From: Trichopria drosophilae
Taxonomy: Eukaryota; Arthropoda; Insecta; Hymenoptera; Diapriidae
Assembly: GCA_030407085.1 (NCBI GenBank)
Contig: CM059582.1
Location: 12,009,501 to 12,073,500, forward strand
Direction: 5' to 3'
DNA: 64,000 nucleotides
Shown here: positions 48,177 through 58,795 of the stretch, one piece after another
Layout of the letters: the number at the start of each line of letters is the position of its first letter
How positions within the stretch are numbered: position 1 is the first letter of the stretch
Notes under the pieces: model-generated
What the model was told of the DNA's origin: nothing
Database searches by the model: none
Seen by the model: the letters and a program-made list of their open reading frames with translations, nothing else
Program-made: the position numbers and the translations under genes

Positions 48177-48466
48177 CTAGCGAAGATAAGGCCGAGTTTC
48201 TGGAACCCATGGTCGACTTCTCGAGCCGGAAATAACTCCTCTCGGAGGACAAGATCCTCGGATGCTGAGTTTGTTGTAACCGGTTGGTCCGGTTGGCTGC
48301 GCTCCACATGTTTCCAGGGCGACGAAATCATCCACGTGGAGAGACGGAGGTCTGGAGGTGTTTGGTGGTCTCGATCTGAATGGATCTGCACCTCGTCCAA
48401 CTCCGCCACCGCCTGAACCACCTCGCATGGAATTTGCGAATTGATTTCGACCTCGCATCGGTGTGA
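48177..48466 (-). CDS. vir: Virilizer/VIRMA, last coding exon only
   Basis: Virilizer is the scaffold of the m6A RNA methyltransferase regulatory complex and, in flies, of sex-specific splicing. The exon follows a TTTATTCACAG acceptor at 48467 and runs to a TAG at 48177. It encodes an RG-rich start (MRGRNQF, GGSGGGGVGRG), then NTSRPPSLHVDDFVALE. This is the conserved C-terminal motif of the family (NTSRPPSMHVDDFVA in human). The tail CGAQPTGPTGYNKLSIRG appears insect-like. The phase requires one base from an upstream exon. No upstream exon was recognised in the following 15 kb, so the rest lies beyond long introns or outside the window. It converges with PTCD1. Confidence 0.88.
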
Positions 48467-48862
48467 CTGTGAATAAAATGTACATAAATAAATATTTGTT
48501 TATATTATCTGTTGTGTAATTTTTTTAGCGGAAACAAAATGGTTATGGTAAGTTTTTGAAGATTCAAAATGGCGATTTGAACAAATTTATTTTTTATATG
48601 TCCCCGCTTGATGTTTTTTTTTATGTATTTTTGGTCGCTGAACACGAATTTTTTGAGTGGGTTGCTTATAACAATTGTTCATAATAATTTGTTTATAATA
48701 ATTAGTTTGTAACAAATCAATTGGTTGTTAAATAATTTGAAACAAAAAGATCCTTCAACTTATAATTTTAAATTTAAATATTTATTATTTAAAGTAGTCA
48801 GATTATGCAAGTTTACTAAAATTTTAAATGTTGGAGAAATATTTACAATTGAATCAGTTTCC

Positions 48863-49866
48863 TATTACACTGCTCTGCACGGATTTTTTCTTTTAAATAT
48901 CAGAGTGATTTTCGACGTATTTTTGTGTGCTGAACACGAATCTGAAGTCGAAAAATGCCTATCACGTCATGATTTAGAGAAAAGTGGGGGTAAAGACACA
49001 AAAAAAACGCGTATTTGGGTGTTTTTACCCCTAATTTTCTCTGAAACCTGACGTGCTAGGCTTGAATTTGTGCTTAAATTAAAGCTTGGTTCTTCCCCTA
49101 CAAAAAACATAAGATAGTTTTAAAAAAAATTTCACAGTTTTGAAAAAAAAATGGTTTTAACCTTGCTATTTCTAATGATAATGATGAAAATGCAAACAAA
49201 ATCGAACAACCGCTGGTATTACTAATGGCGAACAAAAAAAAAAACCATGAAGTGGTGATTTTAAGATCCTAAGTATATTTTTTTATTTTGCGGCCGCCAT
49301 TTTGGATTCGCTATTTTAAATTTTGTCAAACTAACATTGGATTCGTCATCAGCGACTCAAAAAAAAAACCCGAGTACTGATTTTCATGAGGTTAATTTAA
49401 ATTTTTTATTTTTACGTCCACCATCTTAGATCCGCCATTTTGAATTTTTTAAAAGCGACACAGGATTCTTAAACACCAACCCCGAAAACAGTCAAGTAGT
49501 GGTTTGTATGAGCTCTGCTCAATGTAGTTAAATAATTTGCATTTTCATCATAATCACTAGGAATAGCAAGGTTAAAACAATTTTTTTTCAAAACTATGAA
49601 ATTAACTATCGTATATGATTTTTCTAGGGGAAGAATCAAGCTTTAATTTGAGCACAAATTCAGAACTGTTGCACGTCAGGCTTCTGAGAAAATTAGGGGT
49701 AAAGAGACCCAAAAACACGTTTTTTGGTGTTTTTGTCCCCACTTTTCTCAAAATCATGACGTGATAGACATTTTTCGTCTTCAGATTCGCGTTCAGCGTA
49801 CAAAAATACGTCGGAAATCACTCTGATATTAAAAAAAAAAAAGTGAATTTTGCAGACCTGTGTAAT
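48863..49866. mobile_element. 1 kb foldback element with TATTACAC...GTGTAATA ends
   Basis: The left part TATTACACTGCTCTGCACGG and the right CAGACCTGTGTAATA mirror one another. The arms continue through ATCAGAGTGATTTTCGACGTA and GACGTGATAGACATTTTTCG-like words for about 400 bp. The centre holds GCCGCCATTTTGGATTCG and GATCCGCCATTTTGAATTTT modules. The frame at 48725-49051 lies largely in the arm. Confidence 0.8.
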
Positions 49867-50124
49867 AGTATTCTTCTTCCCATTATTAATAAAACTATTC
49901 TCAAAAAAAGTAGTAAATACACAGCGATAACAAATTTTAACAAGTTACCTAATAAACTAACAAATTTAGAAATTACAACAATTTCAGCTAAAAAATTGTT
50001 TAAAAAACTGTTAAAGATAAATGCTAATATATTTACTTACATTAGTTATTTCAATAAGTTTAATAATGTTTTTAATCGACGTTATCCAGAAATTACTTTC
50101 ATAGTTTTTGTTATCAGATAATCG
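49867..50124 (+). pseudogene. Possible C-terminal end of a retrotransposon polyprotein
   Basis: An open frame running out of the foldback reads KYTAITNFNKLPNKLTNLE, then AKKLFKKLLK, and ends near 50121. The pattern (a-x-x-x-[FY]N-x-LP...F...L) resembles the tail of non-LTR reverse transcriptases, as in the copy at 40520-40600 (YNALPKNIK...FRRLLQKW). The similarity is short, so the call is tentative. Confidence 0.35.
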
Positions 50125-50333
50125 ATAATAGTATTAAATAAATAAACGTTTTGGTTAAAATTTTGGCATTTTAGTTGTAGTTGTATATTGTAAGTTTAGT
50201 TACATACTGTAGTTTTTAATTTCAGTTTTAGTATTTAGATTACGTCTTTTGGGCCTGCACGCTGATATTTGGGCAAATCCGCGAAACCTTTGAATTTTGA
50301 GTCATAAAATCAAACAAGTTTTTGATATGTTGA

Positions 50334-50477
50334 AAGGGCTGTACTTAAATTACGTAACGCAATTTTTTGGTATTCTGGACGCCCCCCCTAACGCTATTTT
50401 CCAAACCCTTACCAATGGGTGTAACGCAGGCCTGGACCCCCCCCCCCCTCGGCGTTACGTAATTTAAGTACAGCCCC
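50334..50477. mobile_element. Second GGGGCTGTACTTAAATTACG MITE
   Basis: GGGCTGTACTTAAATTACGT mirrors CGTAATTTAAGTACAGCCCC at the right. It is in inverted orientation relative to the copy in arginase intron 4, shares its AATTTTTTGGTATTCTGGAC and CAGGCCTG... words, and has a long C run. Confidence 0.85.
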
Positions 50478-50814
50478 TAATATAGATTAAGAGGTAACAA
50501 ATGACGCAGTGTACTTCATTTGTTAAGCAACGATGAAGTGTGAAAATTATCATCTGAGAATTTTTATATTAGTGATCTTAACTCTTAAAATGTAGAGGTA
50601 ACGTCCGACATTTTGGAGCCGCTATTTTGAAGCCGCCATATTGAATTTCGAAAATCTGAACACTAACTAAACTGCACAATAAGAAAGTGCTTTCATTTGA
50701 GAAATTACTTCATGCCATTATCAATTTGAATGAAAATGTTTAGTCTTTATCTTAAATTTTGAATCTATATAACAATTAAATTACCTCCAGAGAAGAGAAA
50801 AATGGTATACAAAT

Positions 50815-51106
50815 TACAGTAGTCCTTTCCTTATTCTAATTTCCCTTATTTTAATGTCTTCCCTTATTCTAATTTTTTCTCTTCTCCTATTCTAATATTT
50901 CCCCTCACGCGTTCTCCCCACTGACGGGTGTTGACATGTGGACATGTGTTCTAAATGCAAATAACGGCGCATGCGCAACAAAAGAAAAAGAGACAAAAGT
51001 GGGACTACAAATCGAAGTAGTGGGGGAGAGGGGAAAATTAGAATAAGGGAAGAAGGCCGCCATCTTGCCTGACTGGACAAATTAGAATAAGGGAAGGACT
51101 ACTGTA
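50815..51106. mobile_element. TA MITE, family A
   Basis: TACAGTAGTCCTTTCCTTAT to GGGAAGGACTACTGTA, with CGGCGCATGCGCAACAAAAG central and GCCGCCATCTTGCCTGACTG subterminal. Confidence 0.92.
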
Positions 51107-51436
51107 ATTAACTACAATTTTAATAATGAAAAATCAAAGAAAACGTTATTTACCATGGTGATACAAAGGGTTAAAACCACTATTAGATGTTAGAATTTTG
51201 ATGTTACCTCTATTTCGCGCTTTTGAAACGATCGCACACGTTGCAAATAATGTTCTTTTTCAATTGACGGTGTGCCATTGAAAAATTACCATTATTTTAA
51301 CCAGTTACGCAAGTGCTTTTTCACTTCAAGCATATATTTCTTTGACTTCTCTTGTGAGCACATTCTTAAACAACATCTGCATTTCCTCCTTTTTCCGTGT
51401 TCAAAATTATTACTTTTTGCTCGTAACGATTAAAGA
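51107..51436. other. Gene-free stretch between two family A MITEs
   Basis: I see nothing I can name. A minus-strand open stretch of about 36 codons (around 51300-51410) is Cys- and Lys-rich but has no recognised motif or splice context. Confidence 0.3.
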
Positions 51437-51969
51437 TGCAGTACTCCTTCCCTTATTCTAATTTTTTCTCTTCTCCTATTCTAATATTTCCCCTCACGCG
51501 TTCTCCCTGACGTGTGGATTTTCTAAATACAAATACAGTGGCTCTCCCCTTATTTTAACTGCGTCCTTTATTTTAACTTTTTAGTCCCTCATGTTAACTT
51601 CTTCCCCTCGTGAGTTCCCTCACCACTCGCCATTTGAAAGTGTTCAAAAGAGTGCGGATTGCTGTTTGCACTTGCGCATACAGGTGAAGAAGGACGCCAC
51701 TATATCTCCTCTCTCTGTTTTTATTCTCATACTGCCAGTGGTGAGGATGAGGGGAAGCGATAAAATAAGGGAAGAAGCCGCCATCTTCCTTGACTCGAAA
51801 AGTTAAAATAAGGGTAGGGCCACTGTAACGGCGCATGCGCAACAAATGAAAAGGAGACAAAAGTGGACTACAAATCGAAGTGGTGGGGGAGAGGGGAAAA
51901 TTAGAATAAGGGAAGAAGGCCGCCATCTTGCCTGACTGGACAAATTAGAATAAGGGAAGGACTACTGTA
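51437..51969. mobile_element. TA MITE, family A, interrupted by family B
   Basis: It starts GCAGTACTCCTTCCCTTAT (left TA decayed to TG) and ends GGGAAGGACTACTGTA. It is split at AAATACAAATA|ACGGCGCATGCGC by a complete family B MITE. Confidence 0.92.
51534..51827. mobile_element. TA MITE, family B, nested in family A
   Basis: TACAGTGGCTCTCCCCTTAT to GGGTAGGGCCACTGTA. Removing it with one TA recreates the family A word ACAAATAACGGCGCATGCGC seen uninterrupted at 40312 and 50956. The 71- and 110-codon frames here are the MITE itself. Confidence 0.95.
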
Positions 51970-52484
51970 TGCTGCACGTGCAGTCGGTTGAAAATTAACT
52001 AAAATTGTTTTTTTGAAAAAACGAGGGACACATTTTAAAGGTACTCTTTTCAGCCTTCCTGAAAAGGCCACATAGCTCTATCATGGTACAAATTCATTGT
52101 TTTTTTGTCTATTAGTACGTGTAAAAAATCCAGACAGATTAAAGAAACGCTGAAATCGTTACAAGACCAAACGTGAAAAAAAATTACTGTGGGGACACAT
52201 TATTTTAGTCGTTTTTGACATATTTTTCGGTTTCAAAGGTATGAATTTCGTGCTTTTATCTAATCAATAATGCATTACTTACATTGGTCGTTTTTTTAAA
52301 AGTGTACCTAATAATGTTGATCAGTTTAATCGCCGAAAAATAAAATAAATACGCTCAAAAATACACAGTGACACGAAATTTAAAGGTTTCGCAGATTTGC
52401 CCATTTATTTATATCTGCATGATATATTTGTATATTTTTTACATACAGATATATTGTACAAATTTGTATACACCCTGAATTTAC
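51970..52484. other. Gene-free stretch
   Basis: No gene or clear repeat was found between the MITEs. Confidence 0.4.
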
Positions 52485-52710
52485 TACAGTAGACCTTCAC
52501 TTTATTGTCCTACCAGGGTTTTGCCTTTCACTTTATTGTCCGACAAATGCGCATTGTTTCTTGCGCACCTTCCAGCCGTATCGCCAATCACAATAGACAC
52601 GACACTGGAATTACGAAAGAGGGAAGAAGAACTAACCTTACCTGCGCTAAATACGTGAAGGGAATCTCGCTAATAATGTGAAGGTGCTAACAAAGTGAAG
52701 TTCTACTGTA
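52485..52710. mobile_element. TA MITE, family G (TTCACTTTATTGTCC)
   Basis: TACAGTAGACCTTCACTTTA to AAAGTGAAGTTCTACTGTA. The word TTCACTTTATTGTCC occurs twice at the left, with diverged inverses (ATAATGTGAAGG, CAAAGTGAAG) at the right. The centre has AAATGCGCATTG. Confidence 0.88.
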
Positions 52711-53254
52711 TTTATCAAATCACTCATTTTATATTAAATAAATTATCAAGCTCTACATAATTGTACTTTACGAAAGAGAATGCGACTAAGAACGTTAATA
52801 CAGCATCCAGCTTAGAGACTTAGTTCTAATTAGTTTTTAAACATGTTAATTACTGTTAAACAAGTAAAAACACGCGCGTGGTCGCGAGATTTAAAATTTA
52901 AATCGAATAACAAGAATTATATGGGCAAATCCACAGAACTTTTGACTTTTATGATATTTTAAGGTTCACTTAAATAAGCTGTACAGAACTATTTATAAAA
53001 CGTTGCTATTTACTAAAAAGGATATGTTTTTAAAGGTACAGTTATTTATTTTGCATGATAGTTGATTAAAAAACCGTAGGAAACACGAAAGCTCATGAAA
53101 TTTGAATAAACTACTGCATGCAAATGTTCTTTAATATTTAGTTCTGTAACTTTTGGAACGTGCATTCTTTTCATTTGAAAATCATGTGGTTTATTAATTG
53201 CACTTTATAAAAAAAATAAGCCAAAGATACTTGAAAAATAGTTGAGCCTATCTC
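52711..53254. other. AT-rich gene-free stretch
   Basis: Nothing was recognised here. Confidence 0.4.
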
Positions 53255-54026
53255 TTAACCCATTAATGCCTGAATGTCCTAAAATCGTACAAAAACAAAC
53301 TATGGATGTAGATTTTTTTTCCAAAAATAGAAAGCTTTGGAATGCAAAAAATTTTTCCATTTCTGACAGAAGAATTGTAATCAGCATCCTCCAAAACCCG
53401 GAATAGACACTTTTGTGAATAATCGGGTATTATAATAGTGAAAAAAAAAATGAACAACTCTGATAATGCCCGCTAGTGATATTTTTTGCATTCGAGAGTA
53501 TTTTTTGAAAAAAAATGTTGAAAAAAAATGTTGAAAAAATCTATATCCATAGCTTGTTGGTACAAACACTAATGACACGTTTTTAATTAATTTTAATATG
53601 ATAAACATATATTTTCTATTCAAAAATTGTGATTTTCTACGAGAAAATCCTGTAAAACACGCTATTTTTTATATAAATTTATCAAAAAACAATGCAAAAT
53701 GAAATTTTTCACTTTTCTAAATGGTCGCATCGTGTAGAGCACACCCGAAAACATATAGAACAACTTATGCCAAATAAAAATTTCCGCGATTTCATTAAAA
53801 TATTTTAGTTCAAAGTTACTGTATGATTTTTGGACATTCATAACTTTGGACGTGCATAACTTTTTTTCGGTTCATTTTATCGAAATTTTATTGAAAGATT
53901 CTGAAAGCGCATACAATTTTACATTAGAAACAGTGGATCTCAAATTTTTCTAAAGACATTTACATACAAATTATCGATGTTCAAACTGATACTGAAAATC
54001 CGTCCGTCTGAGCGTTAAATGGTTAA
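53255..54026. mobile_element. TTAA-type element (CCCATTAATGCC ends)
   Basis: The left end TTAACCCATTAATGCCTGAA corresponds to the right end CGTCTGAGCGTTAAATGGTTAA, with decay. The arms are more diverged than in the other copies. Confidence 0.6.
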
Positions 54027-54339
54027 TACAAAACATACTATGTTACAAGGAAACAAAAACATAGTTGTATTAAAAATAGGCTACATTTAACCATAGTAGC
54101 TTGTAAAGAATAGCAAACGTTGCAAATTTCGAAAATTGCAAAAGAAATAATGAATGTAAGATACATATTTTTAAAATAAAAGTTAAAAAACATGTTTATG
54201 ATAAAATCATTCTAATTCAATTGTATTAAATAATAACTTAATAAATATTTAAATTTAAAATAAAAGTTGATGAGAATCTTTTTGTTTCAAATCATACAAA
54301 ACATGAACGTTTTCTTTTCGAAAATAAAAAAATTACTAC

Positions 54340-54660
54340 ATTATATTAAAAACTAATGTTATAAACAAATTGATATAAACAATTAATTTAAACAATCGGC
54401 CGCTTTATAATATTTCATCCTAGAATGTCAGAGATTATAATCACAGAAAAACAAGAAAATTTTTCCGAAAAAAAACCAAAATTACTACATTTTTTAACAA
54501 CTAATTGTTATAAACAAATTGTTATGAGCAATTGACCACTTTATAATATTCTATCCTTCAATATTAGATTTTTTAACAACTAATTGTTATAAACAAATTG
54601 TTATGAACAATTGACCACTTTATAATATTCTACCCTACAATATTAGATTCAGAGGCTAAA
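54340..54660 (+). repeat. Tandem repeat of an 84 bp unit
   Basis: TTTTTAACAACTAATTGTTA with ACAAATTGTTATGAnCAATT and GACCACTTTATAATATTCTA occurs at 54493 and again about 78-84 bases later. A more diverged copy lies from about 54345. Related words appear near 48670-48720. Confidence 0.75.
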
Positions 54661-57130
54661 AATACGATATATGTGTAATCAAGTACGTCGTAATATGTAT
54701 ACGAAATTAGTGCATATCCACCCTAGGAAACCACCGGAAGTTATCGCCTCAACAACTATAAGAAAAATTTTAAAAATGTCAAAATCGAATCTTCTACTTA
54801 AAGTATCGTAATAGAAGACAAATTTAATCCACTAAAAAGTGTATTAAAAAAAAAACAACGGTATCGTTATGGTAGTTTGTAAAAAATGGCGAATTAAGTT
54901 TGGGAATTTTCTCGAAAAGTTACTAAGGACCTTTTTTGTTCGAAATTACCCAAAAAACCATGAACAAATGTTTTCCAGAGCAAAAAGAACCAAATTATGT
55001 AATTAATATAAACAATTAACCGACTACTTTTGAGCATTCCCCCAAAAAAATCTTGTTTACAGGCCAAAAATACATAAAAAAAAACATTGTTTTAAGTGGG
55101 GACATATAAAAGGCAACATAGATCCTTGGAAGCTGCGAAAACAAATGATCATCTGATCTGTATATATGATAAAGTACAAAATATCCGAATTCCAATAATT
55201 CCATGTTTCGCCGTCAGGATCGCATGTGTGGTGTAAACAGGTCGAATGTACGGAGAATGAAGCGAATGAAAGAATGTCAGAATGTCAGTCTTGGAAACAT
55301 TTGCTAATTAATTCGTACGCGAGGCTTCGATTCTGTTGCCACTTTGGAAAGAAAAGAAAAAAGAAAAATGTATCGGAGCAGATTTTTTTGGAGCATAACC
55401 TACGGACTTCACCTCCTCGAGGCAAAAGTACAAATATTATTTTAGTAGTTCTTTGTTCTGTCGTTGCACAAAAAAAGACGCGAATTTCCATATCAAAGTT
55501 TATTTTAACCTTTTAAATTCTGCTGTTTTGTATGGTATTTTTTTAAGTTGTTAAAAACTTATAATAAAATATATTTCAAAAGTTTCTTATAATTTTTGTA
55601 TTGTTTTTTAAAAAAAGTAGATTGTTTAAATAAAATTAGAAATACAAAGGAAAATTGTTTTTAGAAGTAACTGTTTTGTTGAAACAATTAAAAAAAAATT
55701 TAATTAACGAGAATTATTTGAAAGTTACTATAAACTTAATTTCTAAACAAGTAGTGTTCTAAAAGAATTTATTTACGTGTTTTCAATTGCAAATCTGACA
55801 AGTTTGAATATATATATTTCATATTCCAAGTGTCACCTTGTCGGCCGTGATTGCGGCGTTGCCGATTGTTTTATTTATGTTGATTGGATAAAAACTGCAT
55901 AACTAAGTGAAATACAAGACTTTTTTCTTAGACAGTGGAAAAGTAAACATTTCGAAAACAATAATTAGAATCATTTTAATTTCGTGGATATTTACTAATT
56001 TAAGTTCCACCTTAGTTTTTTATATTTTCTTAGAAAATACTGATGTTATTGTTGTACAAATTTACAAATGAAGGAGTGAACAGTTGGTGACTAATTGATT
56101 AGTTAATATTTTACTAATAAAAACTACAATAATATTAATTCATTAGTAATTTTTACTAATTTTAAATTAGTAATTGTATTTTGTAATGTCTTATTACTAC
56201 AATAGTTAAATTTTACTAATGAATTAGTTTCGTTAAAACTAGTAAAAATTATTACTGATTTAATTAGTAAGCAAGTTTTTCTATGACTTAAAAAGAAAAC
56301 ACAATATTTACAGTTTTTCGCGATTATATTTAGGATTTAAATAACATTTCTCAAATTGCATAATATTTCTATGAATCAAAATTTATTTTAGTCTTCTCAA
56401 AAATTGTTTTCTGTAATTGAAGGTTAAAGAAAGGGTATAAATATAAATAGCATAATTCAGTAGAAAATAAATTACTTCAAAATTGCATGGGTAAGAAATA
56501 GTCTCAGAAATTGTGTCAATATTTACAATTAATCGTAAACAACTATATTAAAATTACTATTTGGGACAAAAATACTCGTTTATTACGCCCAGAAAAATGT
56601 CCATTAGATTTTACTATCAGAGATGGTAATTTAGAAACGGAATTTTATTATGAGAAAACGTCTAATAACTTTTAGTAAATATAACTTTTAGTGCAAATAT
56701 TAATAATAAAATAAGATATTTTTGTTTCTTTCGATTTGCTCCAACTTTTTTGTAAAAATAATCGAATAAGAAAACTCCAAAGAGAGATAGAAATGTAAAA
56801 ATTTTAGTTTTAATTGTGTTATATTCCGCTATTTTTTTTTGTAATGTATTGTAACGCAAACTTATGTTAACTGTTTAATTTTTTAGCTAAGTAATTTTCC
56901 TAGAAAGGATGAATGAATGTTTATATAAGTCCATGTCTTATAGGTTTAAAGTCTGCTCTTTCTGAATCTGAAGTCCATTTTCCAACATCTTTAGTCGTTT
57001 TTCCAATATGGCGCCCAGAATGGCAAAAAACCCGAAACAAATAGTAATTTCTGAAATTGAAATTCTTTTTTCATAAGAAACTGTTGTCCAATAGATTCTC
57101 ACTTTTAGATCTGGTGGAGTAATTGGTTGT
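54661..57130. other. Gene-free stretch with a second ACTAAT-rich element
   Basis: No exon is convincing. The 96-codon frame at 55226-55516 and its minus-strand partner lack motifs. About 56085-56285 is the relative of the ACTAAT-rich block at 2547-2752. Confidence 0.35.
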
Positions 57131-57149
57131 ACCAAAAGATAGTATAATG

Positions 57150-57640
57150 CGCATCTTAGACTTCAAAATGGCGTCATTGTTAACAAAATTTTCGTTATTC
57201 AATTGTAATAATTTTGTAAATGAACATACATTCAATACCAATTGATAAAAGATGATTTTCCACATCCTAGATCACGAATCACTTTTCAAATTTTCAAAAT
57301 TCAAAATGGCGGTCAAAAATGAGAATTTGTTATATAGTTTTGTACATTTTGGATCTGCCATTTTGAATTTAAAAAATCTGACAACGAATTCGGAATCGGG
57401 AACCTCAAAAAATCACGTATACACATTTTTACGAAATTTGATACAAGTTTTGAATTTTTGTTCGCCATATTGGACTCGTCACTCTGAATTTCAAGAATTT
57501 GACAACGGATTAATGATGAGGAACCTCAAAAACCCCTCCATACACATTTGTACAAAAATTTATAAAAATTTCAAGTTTTTTACCGCCATATTGGCTCGGC
57601 CATTTTGAATTTCGAAAATTTGAAACGTGATTCGTGATTG
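57150..57640 (+). repeat. Tandem GCCATTTTGAATTT modules of about 120 bp
   Basis: Three to four diverged units each carry GCCAT[T/A]TTGnATTT, a word like CTGACAACGnATTC, and GGAACCTCAAAAA followed by TACACATTT. The long plus-strand frame at 57252-57608 arises from this periodicity. Confidence 0.65.
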
Positions 57641-58140
57641 TAAAGTTTCGAAATTCAATGTTTTTTAAACGCCAAATGTTTACAAGCAAAATGTTCTAAC
57701 TTGTTCCCTTTTCTAAATATACCAAAAAAACGGATTATTTTTAAATTTAAACTTACCCGTGAATTTTGTGTTCAACTCGCTGTAATTAAATAAGTTGTTC
57801 GAATTTTTTAACGAAATTTTCAGTGGATATACCTTACAGTGTTTAAAAACTGTCGGTGATGTTAAAAAAAATTATTAATGTTTTCAAAAATAAGATAAAA
57901 ATGTTTATTTGCAGCTATACGAAAATCATGCATTGATAGTTTGTACGGTTCGGAAGTCAAGCGAATTTTCAACAACTAAACACTTCCAGTGTGAAAGTTA
58001 TTCAGAAAGGTGTAAATAAGTTTTTTGGAAAGTTTAAAGTCAAAATACTGAACCGTTAAAAAGTTACGAATCTTTTAATCATTCGTCCCGCGGCGATGAA
58101 CTAATTTTCAGCATCGCGCCGCGTGCAGCGCTCTGCTTTT

Positions 58141-58382
58141 CTTTAAATAATTATTTTGCAAATATATTTATTAAAAAAATAATGAAGTTCATATATACAT
58201 TTTCTCTAACAGTAATAAGTATACATTCATCATTAGTTTCACTTTTTCTTATTGATTTGTTTTCTTTCACGGGTTTAATTTTTTTTTTGTTTGGCCCTTT
58301 TTCTGTAACACTTTTTCCGTTTTTTTTCTTATTTTTTTCAACGCTTTTCTTGATTTTCTTCTTGCAAAATAATTATTTAAAG
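58141..58382. repeat. Perfect 21 bp inverted repeat around a T-rich loop
   Basis: CTTTAAATAATTATTTTGCA at 58141 is exactly mirrored ending at 58382. The 200 bp between is T-rich and contains most of a 91-codon frame (58182-58457). It would encode a very hydrophobic Phe/Leu-rich peptide, probably a by-product of T-richness. Confidence 0.7.
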
Positions 58383-58724
58383 AATCCGTTTGGATTATTT
58401 TCATATGACAACCACGACCCAAAAATATATGGGATTCATTGTATTTTATGTTTTTGAGGGTGGCTCTTTCAAATAATGGAGGCTAATAATAGGATTTTTC
58501 AAAATAACTTTTAACCGCACAAAATCGAAAATTAACCAAAAGAAACAATATTTTCTGATTGAACCCTTTTTTAAAAATGGTTTATCGTTTTTTTACCATT
58601 TTTTATATGTCTAAAACTAAAACATATGGCGTCCTTGATGAAAGAAATATAATAAGCATACCGAGGGGTCAACCTCTGACCAAAAAATGTACAGGCATTC
58701 CCAAAAGTGGGAATATTTGTAATT

Positions 58725-58795
58725 GTATTCCTAGTATTCCCAGTATTCCCACCATATTTCCAGTATTTCTACCGTATTCCCAGTATTCTTATGAC
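58725..58795 (+). repeat. Small degenerate decamer cluster upstream of the satellite
   Basis: TATTCCTAGTATTCCCAGTA, then TATTTCCAGTATTTCTACCG and TATTCCCAGTATTCTTA, are the same TATTYCC-type decamers as the large array but with AGT spacing and more errors. It lies 450 bp outside the array proper. Confidence 0.7.

Noticed and set aside
48104..48421. 105-codon minus-strand frame over the virilizer exon
   Set aside because: The overlapping frame carries the conserved NTSRPPSLHVDDF motif and a proper acceptor. This one does not.
51591..51806. A recurring protein with REFPHHSPFESVQKSADC, also seen near 8483-8764 and 42070-42200
   Set aside because: All three are the family B MITE. The shared peptide is a by-product of element identity and runs in either orientation.
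58182..58457. 91-codon hydrophobic protein
   Set aside because: It is a Phe/Leu-rich peptide from a T-rich stretch, mostly between perfect inverted repeats, with no motif or codon bias.
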